From the NCBI RefSeq assembly GCF_002886255.1, contig NZ_KZ614149.1, positions 806,001 through 870,000 on the forward strand: a stretch of 64,000 nucleotides of DNA. The letters are read 5' to 3'. This document shows positions 1 to 8,485 of this stretch, one piece after another. The position numbers were made by a program, and so were the translations under genes. The notes below the pieces were generated by a model that saw nothing but the letters and a program-made list of their open reading frames with translations, ran no database searches and was not told the DNA's origin. This DNA comes from Alteribacillus bidgolensis (GTDB lineage Bacteria > Bacillota > Bacilli > Bacillales > Marinococcaceae). Positions within the stretch are counted from its first letter, which is position 1. Every line of letters begins with the position of its first letter.

Positions 1-1
1 T

Positions 2-331
2 TCTATTACAGCCATATCTTCCAATATTATGGTGCCGCTTGCAGATGGTGATGAGTGGACTGCAGTTGTGCCCGCGACAGAAGACCGTGAAAAAATGAAG
101 CAAGCACTTTTGCAGCATGACGGGATTGTATTTATAAAAGTGGCTAAAGTACTTCCGATGATGATCAGTTTACTTGAAGAATTAGGATTGGCGGATTCAG
201 CAGCTGTAGCCACAAAAGTGACATCCAAAGAAGAATGGGTTTGGAAAAACGTGGCCGAACTGAAAACAGCAGAACTTGAATATTTAACGTTAATGATGGT
301 GCGAAAAGAGAAGAAAGAGGTGCTGACATGA
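2..331 (+). CDS. cbiL: cobalt-precorrin-2 C20-methyltransferase, C-terminal part
   Basis: The frame is open from base 2, so the gene enters from outside the window and only about 109 C-terminal residues are seen. They match the end of the CbiL/CobI tetrapyrrole methylase (PLADGDEWTAVVPA, then a helical tail), which adds a methyl group from S-adenosylmethionine at C20 of cobalt-precorrin-2. The stop overlaps the start of cbiF by four bases (ATGA), which implies translational coupling. The order cbiL-cbiF-cbiG-cbiA-cobA is that of the anaerobic B12 operon of Bacillus megaterium. Family assignment rests on the C-terminus plus context. Confidence 0.85.
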   Translation, partial: SITAISSNIMVPLADGDEWTAVVPATEDREKMKQALLQHDGIVFIKVAKVLPMMISLLEELGLADSAAVATKVTSKEEWVWKNVAELKTAELEYLTLMMVRKEKKEVLT

Positions 332-1119
332 CTGAGCCAATGGTTTATATTATCGGGGCAGGACCAGGGGATCCTGAGCTTGTCACCGTCAAAGGAAAGC
401 GTCTCATTGAAGAAGCAGACCTTATTCTTTATACGGATTCTCTTGTTAATCCTGACCTTTTCAAAAACATCAAATCAGAAGCTGTGGTACAAAAAAGTGC
501 AGGAATGGATTTAGAAGAAATCGTACAAGTGATGGTAGAAGCTGCAAAGAAAGGCAAAAAAACAGCTCGGGTTCACACTGGGGATCCAACTGTTTATGGC
601 GCTATATTAGAACAAATGAAAAAGCTCGCTGAAGAAGGTATAGAAGCAGAAATCGTTCCCGGGGTAAGCTCTGCTTTTGCCGCTGCAGCAAGTGCCGGTC
701 TGGAACTGACCGTACCTGAATTAACACAAACGGTCATTTTAACAAGAGCGGAAGGGCGCACTCCAATGCCGGATAAAGAGAAACTGGTTGATCTTGCTAG
801 CCACCAGTGCAGTATTGCTCTATTTTTAAGTGCGACATTGATTAAAAAAGTAGTTCGTGAGTTTCTTGAAGCAGGCTGGACACAAGAAGATGCTGCCGTA
901 GTCGTATACAAAGCAAGCTGGCCTGATGAAAAAGTAGTCCGTACAACGCTTGGAAATCTTCATGAAGACATGCGTGCAAACGGAATTACGAAACAAGCAA
1001 TGGTGATCATCAGTAAAGCGGCAGATCAAGAACTCATTCAAAGCGGGACCTATGAATCCAAATTGTATGATAAAACATTCACACATGGCTACCGAAAGGG
1101 TGTAAGCGCCCATGAATAA
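328..1119 (+). CDS. cbiF: cobalt-precorrin-4 C11-methyltransferase
   Basis: Full-length 263-residue tetrapyrrole methylase. The N-terminal SAM-binding loop IIGAGPGDPELVTVKG lies near residues 8-23 and the second signature VPGVSSAFAAAA near residue 110. CbiF methylates C11 of cobalt-precorrin-4 in the anaerobic corrin pathway in the cytoplasm. It overlaps cbiL by 4 bases and cbiG by 8 bases, so the genes are translated from one message. The paralogue cobA in the same operon shares the fold, but the DSLVNPDLF segment here is typical of CbiF/CobM. No oddities seen. Confidence 0.95.
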   Translation: MTEPMVYIIGAGPGDPELVTVKGKRLIEEADLILYTDSLVNPDLFKNIKSEAVVQKSAGMDLEEIVQVMVEAAKKGKKTARVHTGDPTVYGAILEQMKKLAEEGIEAEIVPGVSSAFAAAASAGLELTVPELTQTVILTRAEGRTPMPDKEKLVDLASHQCSIALFLSATLIKKVVREFLEAGWTQEDAAVVVYKASWPDEKVVRTTLGNLHEDMRANGITKQAMVIISKAADQELIQSGTYESKLYDKTFTHGYRKGVSAHE

Positions 1120-2200
1120 AATAGCGGTTGCTGCTATCACTAAACATGGTACCGAATTAGCTCGTCGCATTCATAAAGGGTCCCCTCAAGTAGATGTGTT
1201 TTATATGAGTAAGTTTGAAAAAGGAGACGAAAAAGAAAAAGGTTTCACTCTTTTTGAAGGATCTGTCCGAAAACAGCTGCCGGCATGGTTTGAAGAATAT
1301 GACGGTATTGTTATGATTATTTCTCTCGGTGCCGTTGTAAGAATGATCAGCCCTCTCTTAAAAGATAAAAAAATTGATCCGGCTGTTGTTGTTATTGATG
1401 ATAAAGGTGAGTTTGTCATTAGTGTCCTTTCCGGGCATTTGGGAGGAGCTAATAGTTTAACAAGACAATTAGCTTCTCAACTTCATGCTGAGCCTGTCAT
1501 TACAACGGCATCTGACGTACAGGGAACGATTCCAGTCGATATTTTCGGGCAAGCCTTTGGCTGGACCATTGAGGACTTTACCCATGTCACTCCCGCCAGC
1601 GCAGCCGTTGTAAATGAAGAACCGCTTCTAATTATTCAGCAGGCAGGCGAAAAAAATTGGCAGCCTTCCTCGAAACCACTTCCGACCCATATGAAAGTAG
1701 TATCTTCCATAAATGAATCGGAAAATGAAAAGGCTAATGCTGCCCTTGTGATCACGCACAGGGAGCTTTCTGAAGAAGAACAAGCTAAACTGCCAGATAT
1801 CCATGTTATTTACCGTCCTAAAGTGATTCATGTAGGGATCGGCTGTAACCGAGGAACAGAATCAGCTGAAATTGAAGAAGTGATTACCAGCACATTTCAA
1901 AAGTTGCAGCTAAGTAAATCTTCTATAAAAAAAGTGGTTACCATTGATCTAAAAAAAGATGAAGAAGGGCTTTTGCATGTGTGCGAAAAGAACAATTGGC
2001 CTTTTGATTATTACTCACCCGAAAAATTAAACAGTGCCCCCATCCAAAATCCTTCAGAGGTAGTGTATAAGTATACGGGAGCTTATGGTGTGAGTGAACC
2101 GGCAGCTGTGCTTTCTTCCGGTAATGAAACATTGCTGCTAGAAAAAGAAAAGTCCGGAAATGTAACGATTTCTGTGGCTGTTCAAGAGGAATTTGAATAA
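1112..2200 (+). CDS. cbiG: cobalt-precorrin 5A hydrolase
   Basis: This 362-residue protein has the three-part CbiG layout: an N-terminal domain with the SGHLGGAN motif (about residues 107-114), a middle linker, and a C-terminal domain beginning at HVGIGCNRGT (about residue 241). CbiG opens the delta-lactone of cobalt-precorrin-5A and releases acetaldehyde, a step specific to the anaerobic pathway, so it shows that cobalt is inserted early. The start overlaps the end of cbiF. The next gene, cbiA, follows after 17 bases with its own strong ribosome binding site. Confidence 0.93.
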   Translation: MNKIAVAAITKHGTELARRIHKGSPQVDVFYMSKFEKGDEKEKGFTLFEGSVRKQLPAWFEEYDGIVMIISLGAVVRMISPLLKDKKIDPAVVVIDDKGEFVISVLSGHLGGANSLTRQLASQLHAEPVITTASDVQGTIPVDIFGQAFGWTIEDFTHVTPASAAVVNEEPLLIIQQAGEKNWQPSSKPLPTHMKVVSSINESENEKANAALVITHRELSEEEQAKLPDIHVIYRPKVIHVGIGCNRGTESAEIEEVITSTFQKLQLSKSSIKKVVTIDLKKDEEGLLHVCEKNNWPFDYYSPEKLNSAPIQNPSEVVYKYTGAYGVSEPAAVLSSGNETLLLEKEKSGNVTISVAVQEEFE

Positions 2201-2217
2201 AAAGGAGGTAAGTAAAC

Positions 2218-3597
2218 ATGAATCCAAGAATTGTGATTGCCGGCACGGGAAGCGGCGCGGGTAAAACGACGATTTCCATCGGTTTAATGGCAGCGTTAAA
2301 AAAACAAGGATTACGCGTCCAGGGATTTAAATGCGGTCCCGATTATATTGATCCAAGCTATCACACGGCTGTTACAAAAAGACCTTCTAGAAACCTGGAC
2401 AGCTGGATGTTAGAAGAAGAATTGATGAAAAGTGTGTTCCAACAGGGCAGCCAAGAAGCGGATATTTCTATCATTGAAGGGGTTATGGGAATGTATGACG
2501 GCAAAAGTCCCGAATCCGATATTGGAAGCACGGCTGAAATCAGTAAAATGCTAAAAGCACCCATTATTCTCGTTATAAACATAGGAGCAATGGCGCGCAG
2601 TGCTGCTGCAATTGTGAAGGGATTCCAACTGTTATCTCCGGAAGTTAATATTGGCGGTGTCATTGTCAATCAAGCAGGAAGTGAAGGACATGCTAAGCTG
2701 TGTCAAAAAGCCATTGAAAAAGAATGCGGTATCCCGGTAGTGGGCTATTTAAAAAAAGGAGATGTGCCGGCGATTCCTGAGCGTCACCTAGGACTTATTC
2801 CAGCAATTGAACGCGGAGAATTGGATGATTTTTTTGAACAACTGGGAGAAACAATGAAAGCCCAGGTTGATCTTAAAATAATACAGGAAATAGCAGGACA
2901 AGCCCCTGAATGGACGGTAAAGCCTATAAAACAAGAGCAAGCAGACAAAAAGGTAAACATTGCGGTTGCTTATGATGAAGCGTTTAATTTTTATTATCCG
3001 GAAAACCTTGAGTTATTAGAAGAAAATGGGGCAGAATTATTGTATTTCAGCCCGCTGGCCGGTGAACTTGTACCTGAAAACAGTCATGCTCTGTATATTG
3101 GCGGCGGCTTTCCTGAAGAATTCGCAAAACAACTGGCAGAACAAGAAGACGTGAAACATTCCATCCGAAAAGCTATAAAAAGTGGACTGCCTGTATACGC
3201 TGAATGCGGCGGCTACATGTATTTAACAGAAGAACTCATTACAACAGATGGAACCAGCTACCAAATGCTCGGACTTATCCCAGCCGTAGTTACAATGAAA
3301 AATAAGTTGGCCGCTTTAGGATATCGTGAAATTACTGCATTAGAAAATACAACTATTTTAAAAGCTGGTGATACAGCAAAAGGCCATGAATTTCATTATT
3401 CCGTTTCTGAGGAGAAAGACGATTGGAATGATGCTTATCAAGTAAAAGCTCTTAGAAAATCCGGTCAAGAAGGTTTTGTGAAAAACAACATTACAGCAGG
3501 TTACACCCACATTCACTTTGGATCTAATACTTCTATTGCTAACCGTTTTGTTGAGCAAGCTGCAGAATGGAAAGGTGTCCGGGAGAAAGTTAAATGA
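2218..3597 (+). CDS. cbiA: cobyrinate a,c-diamide synthase
   Basis: A 459-residue CobB/CbiA-type enzyme that amidates the a and c carboxylates of cobyrinate using glutamine and ATP. The N-terminal dethiobiotin-synthetase-like domain has the P-loop GTGSGAGKTTIS at residues 9-20. The C-terminal class I glutamine amidotransferase domain carries the nucleophile cysteine in AECGGYMYL near residue 330. The ribosome binding site AAAGGAGGT sits just before ATG 2218. The stop overlaps the cobA start by four bases. Size and motif spacing are normal for the family. Confidence 0.95.
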   Translation: MNPRIVIAGTGSGAGKTTISIGLMAALKKQGLRVQGFKCGPDYIDPSYHTAVTKRPSRNLDSWMLEEELMKSVFQQGSQEADISIIEGVMGMYDGKSPESDIGSTAEISKMLKAPIILVINIGAMARSAAAIVKGFQLLSPEVNIGGVIVNQAGSEGHAKLCQKAIEKECGIPVVGYLKKGDVPAIPERHLGLIPAIERGELDDFFEQLGETMKAQVDLKIIQEIAGQAPEWTVKPIKQEQADKKVNIAVAYDEAFNFYYPENLELLEENGAELLYFSPLAGELVPENSHALYIGGGFPEEFAKQLAEQEDVKHSIRKAIKSGLPVYAECGGYMYLTEELITTDGTSYQMLGLIPAVVTMKNKLAALGYREITALENTTILKAGDTAKGHEFHYSVSEEKDDWNDAYQVKALRKSGQEGFVKNNITAGYTHIHFGSNTSIANRFVEQAAEWKGVREKVK

Positions 3598-4385
3598 GAA
3601 AAGGATGCGTTTTTTTAACAGGAGCTGGGCCAGGTGATCCTAAGCTGCTCACGTTAAGAGCCGTTGAAACTCTTCGTATCTCTGATGTTGTGGTATATGA
3701 CAGGTTAGTAAACCAAGAAATATTACTAGAAGTAAAATATGGTGCAGAAAAGATATATTGCGGGAAACTGCCGAAAAACCACACGCTTCGCCAAGACCAG
3801 ATCAATCACATTTTAAGTGAAAAAGCGTTAGAAGGAAAAGTGGTTACCCGGTTAAAAGGCGGAGATCCTTTTGTTTTTGGCCGCGGCGGGGAAGAAGCCG
3901 TTCATTTAGCGTCGTTAGATATTCCTTTTGAAGTTATTCCTGGTATCACCTCTGGTATTGCGGCACCTGCCTATGCTGGTATTCCAGTTACACATCGTGC
4001 TTTTGGCGGGACATTAGCTATTGTAACTGGACATTTGCCAAATGAACAAGACAAAGAGCAATGGAGAGCTTTAGCAAAGGGGATAGATACAGTTGTATTT
4101 TATATGGGTATGAATCAGCTTGAGTCAATCACTTCTAGATTAATAGACAGCGGGCAATCTCCTGATACTCCAGCAGCTGCTATTGAGTGGGGAACGACAA
4201 GCAGGCAGCGTACTGTAACGGCTGCACTTACGTCACTTCCCTCTGAAGCAAGGAAAGCCGAGATCAGCAATCCGGCTATTATTATTGTAGGCGAAGTAGT
4301 ACAGCTTCGTGATAACATGCGCTGGTTTATTGGAGAAGCGGATATGGCTTCAGAATTATCTGCATTTACACACAATGAAACATAA
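3594..4385 (+). CDS. cobA: uroporphyrinogen-III C-methyltransferase
   Basis: A 263-residue SUMT that makes precorrin-2 from uroporphyrinogen III, the branch point to B12 and siroheme. The signature FLTGAGPGDPKLLTLRA is near the N-terminus, followed by VVYDRLVN and RLKGGDPFVFGRGGEE (about residues 85-100). It is a single-domain form without the CysG oxidase/chelatase part. Its product also feeds the siroheme needed by the CysI sulfite reductase encoded 33 kb away. It overlaps cbiA upstream and btuC downstream, so it belongs to the same operon. Confidence 0.95.
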   Translation: MRKGCVFLTGAGPGDPKLLTLRAVETLRISDVVVYDRLVNQEILLEVKYGAEKIYCGKLPKNHTLRQDQINHILSEKALEGKVVTRLKGGDPFVFGRGGEEAVHLASLDIPFEVIPGITSGIAAPAYAGIPVTHRAFGGTLAIVTGHLPNEQDKEQWRALAKGIDTVVFYMGMNQLESITSRLIDSGQSPDTPAAAIEWGTTSRQRTVTAALTSLPSEARKAEISNPAIIIVGEVVQLRDNMRWFIGEADMASELSAFTHNET

Positions 4386-5409
4386 ATACCTAGCACCTAT
4401 CCCTTTTTTATTTGCCGGATTATCTGCATTGTTGTTTTTATCTGTTCTTGCTTCTTTGATGCTTGGTTCGGCCTCTGTTCCGGCCAATGATGTGCTTGGT
4501 GTGTTATGGAAGGCAGCAGCAGGTTATAGCCCAGCTGATATGACTACTTATGATCATATTGTATGGAGCTTACGTATCCCAAGAACGATATTAGCCCTTA
4601 CGGTTGGAGCAGGTCTTGCTATTGTGGGAGTCGCCATTCAAGCACTCGTTAAAAATCCGCTTGCCGACCCTTACATACTAGGTGTATCTTCTGGTGCTTC
4701 TGTTGGGGCAACGCTCGTCATATTAGCGGGGGCCTTTTCTTTTTTTGGAACGTATGCTGTTTCCGGAGCTGCCTTTTTAGGAGCTTTATTAACAGTGGTA
4801 GCGGTTTATATACTTGCTCAAAGCCGTTTTAGAATTTCTGTATCGAGGCTGCTTTTATCTGGAGTGGCTGTTTCGATGATGCTGAGCGCCTTAACGAGTT
4901 TTCTCGTTATGATGAATCCGCGGGAAGAAGGTATACAAACGGCACTTTACTGGATGCTTGGCAGCTTAGCCGGAGCAGCTTTTGATCAGTTATGGCTCCC
5001 TGTAGCAGTAGTGGCTTTAGGTTACTGCTTTTTTCATCAATCGTTTCGCTCCTTAAATGTACTTATCACAGATGATGCAACGGCGCAGTCTTTAGGATTA
5101 AACATAGAATCATTTAAAGCAGTAATTATTATCATTACTGCGTTAATTACAGGCGTACTGGTAGCGTTCAGCGGTGCGATTGGTTTTGTTGGCTTAATGA
5201 TCCCTCATATGGCACGAATCATTGTTGGTGCAGATCATCGTGTACTGCTCCCAGCCAGTACTATGCTTGGTGCCGTATTTATGATATTAGCAGATATAGC
5301 TGCTAGAATGTTAGTGGCACCAGAAGAGCTTCCGATAGGTATTGTTACAGCTATTTGCGGAGGGCCGTTCTTTATATGGCTTTTGCGCAGAAGTAATTAC
5401 ATAGTCTAG
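4375..5409 (+). CDS. btuC: vitamin B12 ABC transporter permease (FecCD family)
   Basis: A 344-residue polytopic membrane protein with the FecCD/BtuC signatures (SLRIPRTILALTVGAGLA near residue 60, then VKNPLADPYILGVSSGAS, and GFVGLMIPHMAR near residue 280). ATG 4375 is chosen because it lies in the cobA tail and removes an implausible N-terminal extension. It forms the membrane channel for corrinoid import with BtuF. Position behind B12 synthesis genes points to cobalamin rather than iron-siderophore uptake. No ATPase gene (btuD) follows, so the ATPase must be encoded elsewhere. Confidence 0.85.
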   Translation: MKHKYLAPIPFLFAGLSALLFLSVLASLMLGSASVPANDVLGVLWKAAAGYSPADMTTYDHIVWSLRIPRTILALTVGAGLAIVGVAIQALVKNPLADPYILGVSSGASVGATLVILAGAFSFFGTYAVSGAAFLGALLTVVAVYILAQSRFRISVSRLLLSGVAVSMMLSALTSFLVMMNPREEGIQTALYWMLGSLAGAAFDQLWLPVAVVALGYCFFHQSFRSLNVLITDDATAQSLGLNIESFKAVIIIITALITGVLVAFSGAIGFVGLMIPHMARIIVGADHRVLLPASTMLGAVFMILADIAARMLVAPEELPIGIVTAICGGPFFIWLLRRSNYIV

Positions 5410-5421
5410 GAGGAAAAAGAC

Positions 5422-6357
5422 TTGAAGAAAATGATCGTTATACTCTCCTTATTGTTTCTGGCCGCGTGTCAAGTCGAGAGTAAAGAGACGACAGCAAGTA
5501 ATAGTGAACAAATAAAAGTAGAAAACCAAGACGAGGAAATCATACTAGAAAACGCTCCCGAACGTGCTATTTCTCTCAATCAGCACGTTACAGAAATAAT
5601 GCTTGCCCTTGGATTAGAAGATCGTATGGTTGGAACTGCTTATTTAGATGACGCTATTCACCCCGATTTAAAAGACGCGTATGAAAAAGTACCTGTTCTT
5701 GCGGAGCAATATCCATCTCAAGAAAATATACTTGCAGCGAAACCGGATTTTATTTATGGCGGCTGGGAAAGCGCTTTTCAAAATGAAGCAGCAGGCAGCA
5801 GAGAGGAACTCGAGAAATTTGGGATTGCATCTTATCTTCATGAGTCTTCCAATATAAAAAATCCGCAGCTCGAAGACGTTTTTCAGGATATTAAAAATAT
5901 AGGTAAAATTTTTCGAGAAGAAGAAGCAGCCGAAACCTTAACCAGTGAAATTCAATCTAAAGTTCAAGAAATACAGCAAAATATCCCAAAACAGGAAGTA
6001 ACAAAAAAAGTATTTGTATATGACAGTGGAGATTCTGCTCCATTGACAGCCGGGCAGAATTTTTTAAACACCCTCATTGAAATCGGAGGAGCCGAAAATA
6101 TCTTTGGTAATTTAAATAAAGGGTGGGCAACGGTCAGCTGGGAAGAGGTAGCTGAAGCTGCTCCTGATGAAATAATTATTATAGATTACGGGGACACAAG
6201 TGTTGAGGACAAAAAAACGTTTCTTAAAAATCATTCCGTCATGAAAGAGCTGAAAGCAGTGAAAGAGGAACAATTTACCATTATTCCGTTGTCTGAAGCT
6301 TCCGAAGGCATTCGAGCACCTGAAGCATTGGAAAAAATAGTTGATGGCATATATTAA
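5422..6357 (+). CDS. btuF: vitamin B12-binding lipoprotein of ABC transporter
   Basis: A 311-residue extracytoplasmic solute-binding protein. It starts at TTG 5422 behind AGGAGG. A lipoprotein signal peptide ends in the lipobox LAAC, so the mature protein is anchored by its cysteine. The PERAISLNQHVTEIMLALG segment and the two-lobe layout are typical of the BtuF/FepB periplasmic-binding fold. It lies 12 bases after btuC and would deliver corrinoids to it. Assignment to B12 rather than another metallophore rests on operon context. Confidence 0.8.
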   Translation: MKKMIVILSLLFLAACQVESKETTASNSEQIKVENQDEEIILENAPERAISLNQHVTEIMLALGLEDRMVGTAYLDDAIHPDLKDAYEKVPVLAEQYPSQENILAAKPDFIYGGWESAFQNEAAGSREELEKFGIASYLHESSNIKNPQLEDVFQDIKNIGKIFREEEAAETLTSEIQSKVQEIQQNIPKQEVTKKVFVYDSGDSAPLTAGQNFLNTLIEIGGAENIFGNLNKGWATVSWEEVAEAAPDEIIIIDYGDTSVEDKKTFLKNHSVMKELKAVKEEQFTIIPLSEASEGIRAPEALEKIVDGIY

Positions 6358-6480
6358 CTTTAGCTGTCGTTACGTTCCATTCCATAATACTGAAAGAGCA
6401 GGATGTTCTTTATTAACTTATCTTGTGTAACGTAATTAAAATAATTTAACCCCTTTTATAATATATATAAGGAGAGACTA

Positions 6481-7103
6481 TTGTTGGAGTTCATTTCATT
6501 TGCAATGTTAGCGGGTTTTATTGGAATGAAACACGGTATAGATGGCGACCATGTGGCCGCTATTGCAGATATGGTCGGGGCAGAGAAAAAACGACAAAAA
6601 CAAGTATCATTAGGGCTTATGTATGCGATAGGCCACGGTTTTATTGTAGTTATTTATTGGTTTAGCCACTATCTTTTTTGGTGCAAATCTTCTCCATGAA
6701 GCACAAACGTTTATCGAAATGCTGGTTAGTTTTACGCTTGTCCTATTAGGAGGACTGATTTTATATTCTGTTTTCCAGCAGAAAAAGCATAACGTTATCT
6801 CCGATAAACGCGGGGATTGCAGGGGCCTATATTATATGTGTGATTCATGGAATTGGAGTGGAAAGTCCAACACAATTAGCTATTATCACGAACGCAGCAG
6901 GGGTTCATAATATGACGGCTGCTCTGCTTCAACTCACCTTATTTGTCATCGGTCTTCTCATTTCTACGATTCTAATTACGATTCTTCTCTCCTGGGGTTT
7001 TTTGAAAGCCTCCATTAAGAAAAAAGTATATATTATTTTCGGTTCTGTGACAGGAATATATAGCATTAGCCTGGGGGCTTGGATGGCCGTCGAATTGTTT
7101 TAA
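6481..7103 (+). pseudogene. nickel/cobalt transporter (HoxN/NixA family), frameshifted
   Basis: The coding signal moves through three frames. Frame 1 from 6481 gives the metal-binding signature MKHGIDGDHVAAIAD and GLMYAIGHGF. The second frame, from about 6655, gives IGLATIFFGANLLHEA. The third, from about 6810, gives IHGIGVESPTQLAIIT and the last membrane helices. Joined, these make a normal ~207-residue permease with a good ribosome binding site (GGAG at 6471). At least two indels break it. The family imports Ni2+ or Co2+, and between btuF and bluB it probably once supplied cobalt for B12 synthesis. Confidence 0.85.
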
Positions 7104-7124
7104 AAGTATTTGAGGAGTGAAACA

Positions 7125-7769
7125 ATGAAATTTTTTTCAGAGGAAGAAAAACAAGCTGTTTATAAAGCTGTTTTTAATAGAAGAGATGTACGCAGTTTTC
7201 GTAATGATCCTGTCCCCTCAGAAATAATTGATCGATTATTAAACGCTGCCCATCACGCGCCATCGGTCGGGTTTATGCAGCCTTGGAATTTTATTGTCAT
7301 AACAGCGGCTGAAAAAAAGGATCTATTAGCATGGGCTGCTGAGAAAGAAAGAAAAGCTCTGGCCATCCATTATGAAGGGGAAAAAGAGACGAAATTTCTT
7401 CGTTTAAAAGTAGAAGGGATAAAAGAAGCTCCTTTAACAATCTGTGTTACGTGTGATCCAACACAAGGGGGAGCACATGTGTTAGGAAGGAATTCCATAC
7501 CGGAAACGGATATGCTATCGACAGCTTGTGCTATTCAAAATATGTGGTTAGCTTCGTATGCCGAAGGATTGGCTATGGGATGGGTCAGTTTTTATAAGAA
7601 AAATGATGTACGTAATATTTTGAAAATACCTCCGCACATTGACCCCATTGCCCTCCTATCTATAGGGTATACGGATCACTATCCAGAAAAGCCTATTTTG
7701 GAATCCGCAAATTGGGAGAAAAGACAGTCATTACAGGATCGGATATTTTATAATGAATGGAAAAATTAA
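7125..7769 (+). CDS. bluB: 5,6-dimethylbenzimidazole synthase
   Basis: A 214-residue flavin-destroying nitroreductase-fold enzyme that turns reduced FMN and O2 into 5,6-dimethylbenzimidazole, the lower ligand of B12. Motifs seen are FNRRDVRSFRNDPVP near residues 17-31, AAHHAPSVGFMQPWNF near 44-59 and the GMGWVSFY region near 151. These distinguish BluB from ordinary nitroreductases. ATG 7125 follows GAGGAG at good spacing. Presence beside anaerobic-type cbi genes indicates that the cell makes DMB aerobically and attaches it to an early-cobalt corrin. A clear terminator follows. Confidence 0.93.
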   Translation: MKFFSEEEKQAVYKAVFNRRDVRSFRNDPVPSEIIDRLLNAAHHAPSVGFMQPWNFIVITAAEKKDLLAWAAEKERKALAIHYEGEKETKFLRLKVEGIKEAPLTICVTCDPTQGGAHVLGRNSIPETDMLSTACAIQNMWLASYAEGLAMGWVSFYKKNDVRNILKIPPHIDPIALLSIGYTDHYPEKPILESANWEKRQSLQDRIFYNEWKN

Positions 7770-7782
7770 TTTAACAATAGGG

Positions 7783-7819
7783 AGAACCATGTGCTAGAAA
7801 AATTCGCACATGGTTCTCT
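7783..7819 (+). terminator. Rho-independent terminator of bluB
   Basis: A perfect 12-bp inverted repeat (AGAACCATGTGC / GCACATGGTTCT) surrounds an 11-base A-rich loop and is followed by a short T-rich tail. It starts 14 bases after the bluB stop and probably ends the cobalamin gene cluster. Confidence 0.85.
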
Positions 7820-7850
7820 TTGGATAGTTAAGAAGAAAAGCTCTTATTGG

Positions 7851-7938
7851 TAATTAAGTTTAATTTTATTAAAAGATTAAAGTATAAGCAAAACGGCTTT
7901 TGCTACAAGGACTCAGCGGTAAGCCGAGTTTTTTTAAT
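7851..7938 (+). repeat. dispersed ~90-bp repeat, copy 1
   Basis: Shares the order of blocks seen in six other copies: an AAGTTTAA-like start, GTTAAA-like block, AAAGTATAAG, CGGCTTTTGC, ACTCAGCGGTAAGCCGAGT and a final TTTTTTTAAT. The last hairpin (CTCAGC/GCCGAG) has one A-C mismatch. An outer pairing CGGCTT/AAGCCG is kept, with GCT/AGC replacing GCC/GGC of other copies. It lies after bluB, oriented as a second terminator for it. Confidence 0.8.
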
Positions 7939-8007
7939 ATGGTGTCAAATCGAGTTTTTCTAAAAAGGAATTATTATGTTTTTGTTGAAATTAGATTAAG
8001 GGTGTGA

Positions 8008-8382
8008 TCAAGAGGCTTGATTAGCTGCATGGCTGAATAAATTAACCATAAATAGGACGGCACCGACAACAATCATAATCGAGCCGATAAACGTAAAAAG
8101 AATAAGGGAGCGGTATTTGTAAGTATCATAACAAAAAGGGTTCCTTGCATAATAGGAAGCCTTAGATTATGCAGCCAAAAATGGATGTTTGCTAATTTAG
8201 TTTGACTTGCGTTTGGATATATAGTAAATGATTCCAAAAAGCGACATAGAAACCCATCCTAATAAATTGATATGGGCGTGAACTGAGGTGAACTGAAATT
8301 GTTGAACGATTCCCATATACAGGCCCATACAAATACCAATGACAAAGTACACAACCGCAATGTTTAAAAACCGTGAAGTCAT
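8008..8382 (-). pseudogene. cytochrome oxidase subunit I-like small membrane protein, frameshifted
   Basis: The first segment (8197-8382) encodes two membrane helices with FTSVHAHINLLGWVSMSLFG, the heme-copper-oxidase subunit I-like motif of a family of ~130-residue proteins. Past its stop, two further frames continue the protein: TKLANIHFWLHNLRLPIMQG and then a last helix ending NLFSHAANQAS at the TGA at 8008. Two indels therefore disrupt it. Function of the intact family is not firmly known; a respiratory or nitric-oxide-related role is only inferred from the histidine motif. Confidence 0.7.
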
Positions 8383-8485
8383 TTGAATAATCAGCTGCCT
8401 TTCTTTATTAGTATTTAATCCTATATTTGTTTCTGGTAATGACTAAATAATGAAAAATGATGAAAAGTTTTTAAGGAGGTAAATG

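Noticed and set aside
594..1170. Long minus-strand frames opposite cbiF and cbiG
   Set aside because: They are shadows of conserved genes on the other strand with no start signals.
6358..6480. Cobalamin riboswitch before the Ni/Co permease remnant
   Set aside because: No B12-box (GCCACTG-type) or supporting stems were found in this gap.
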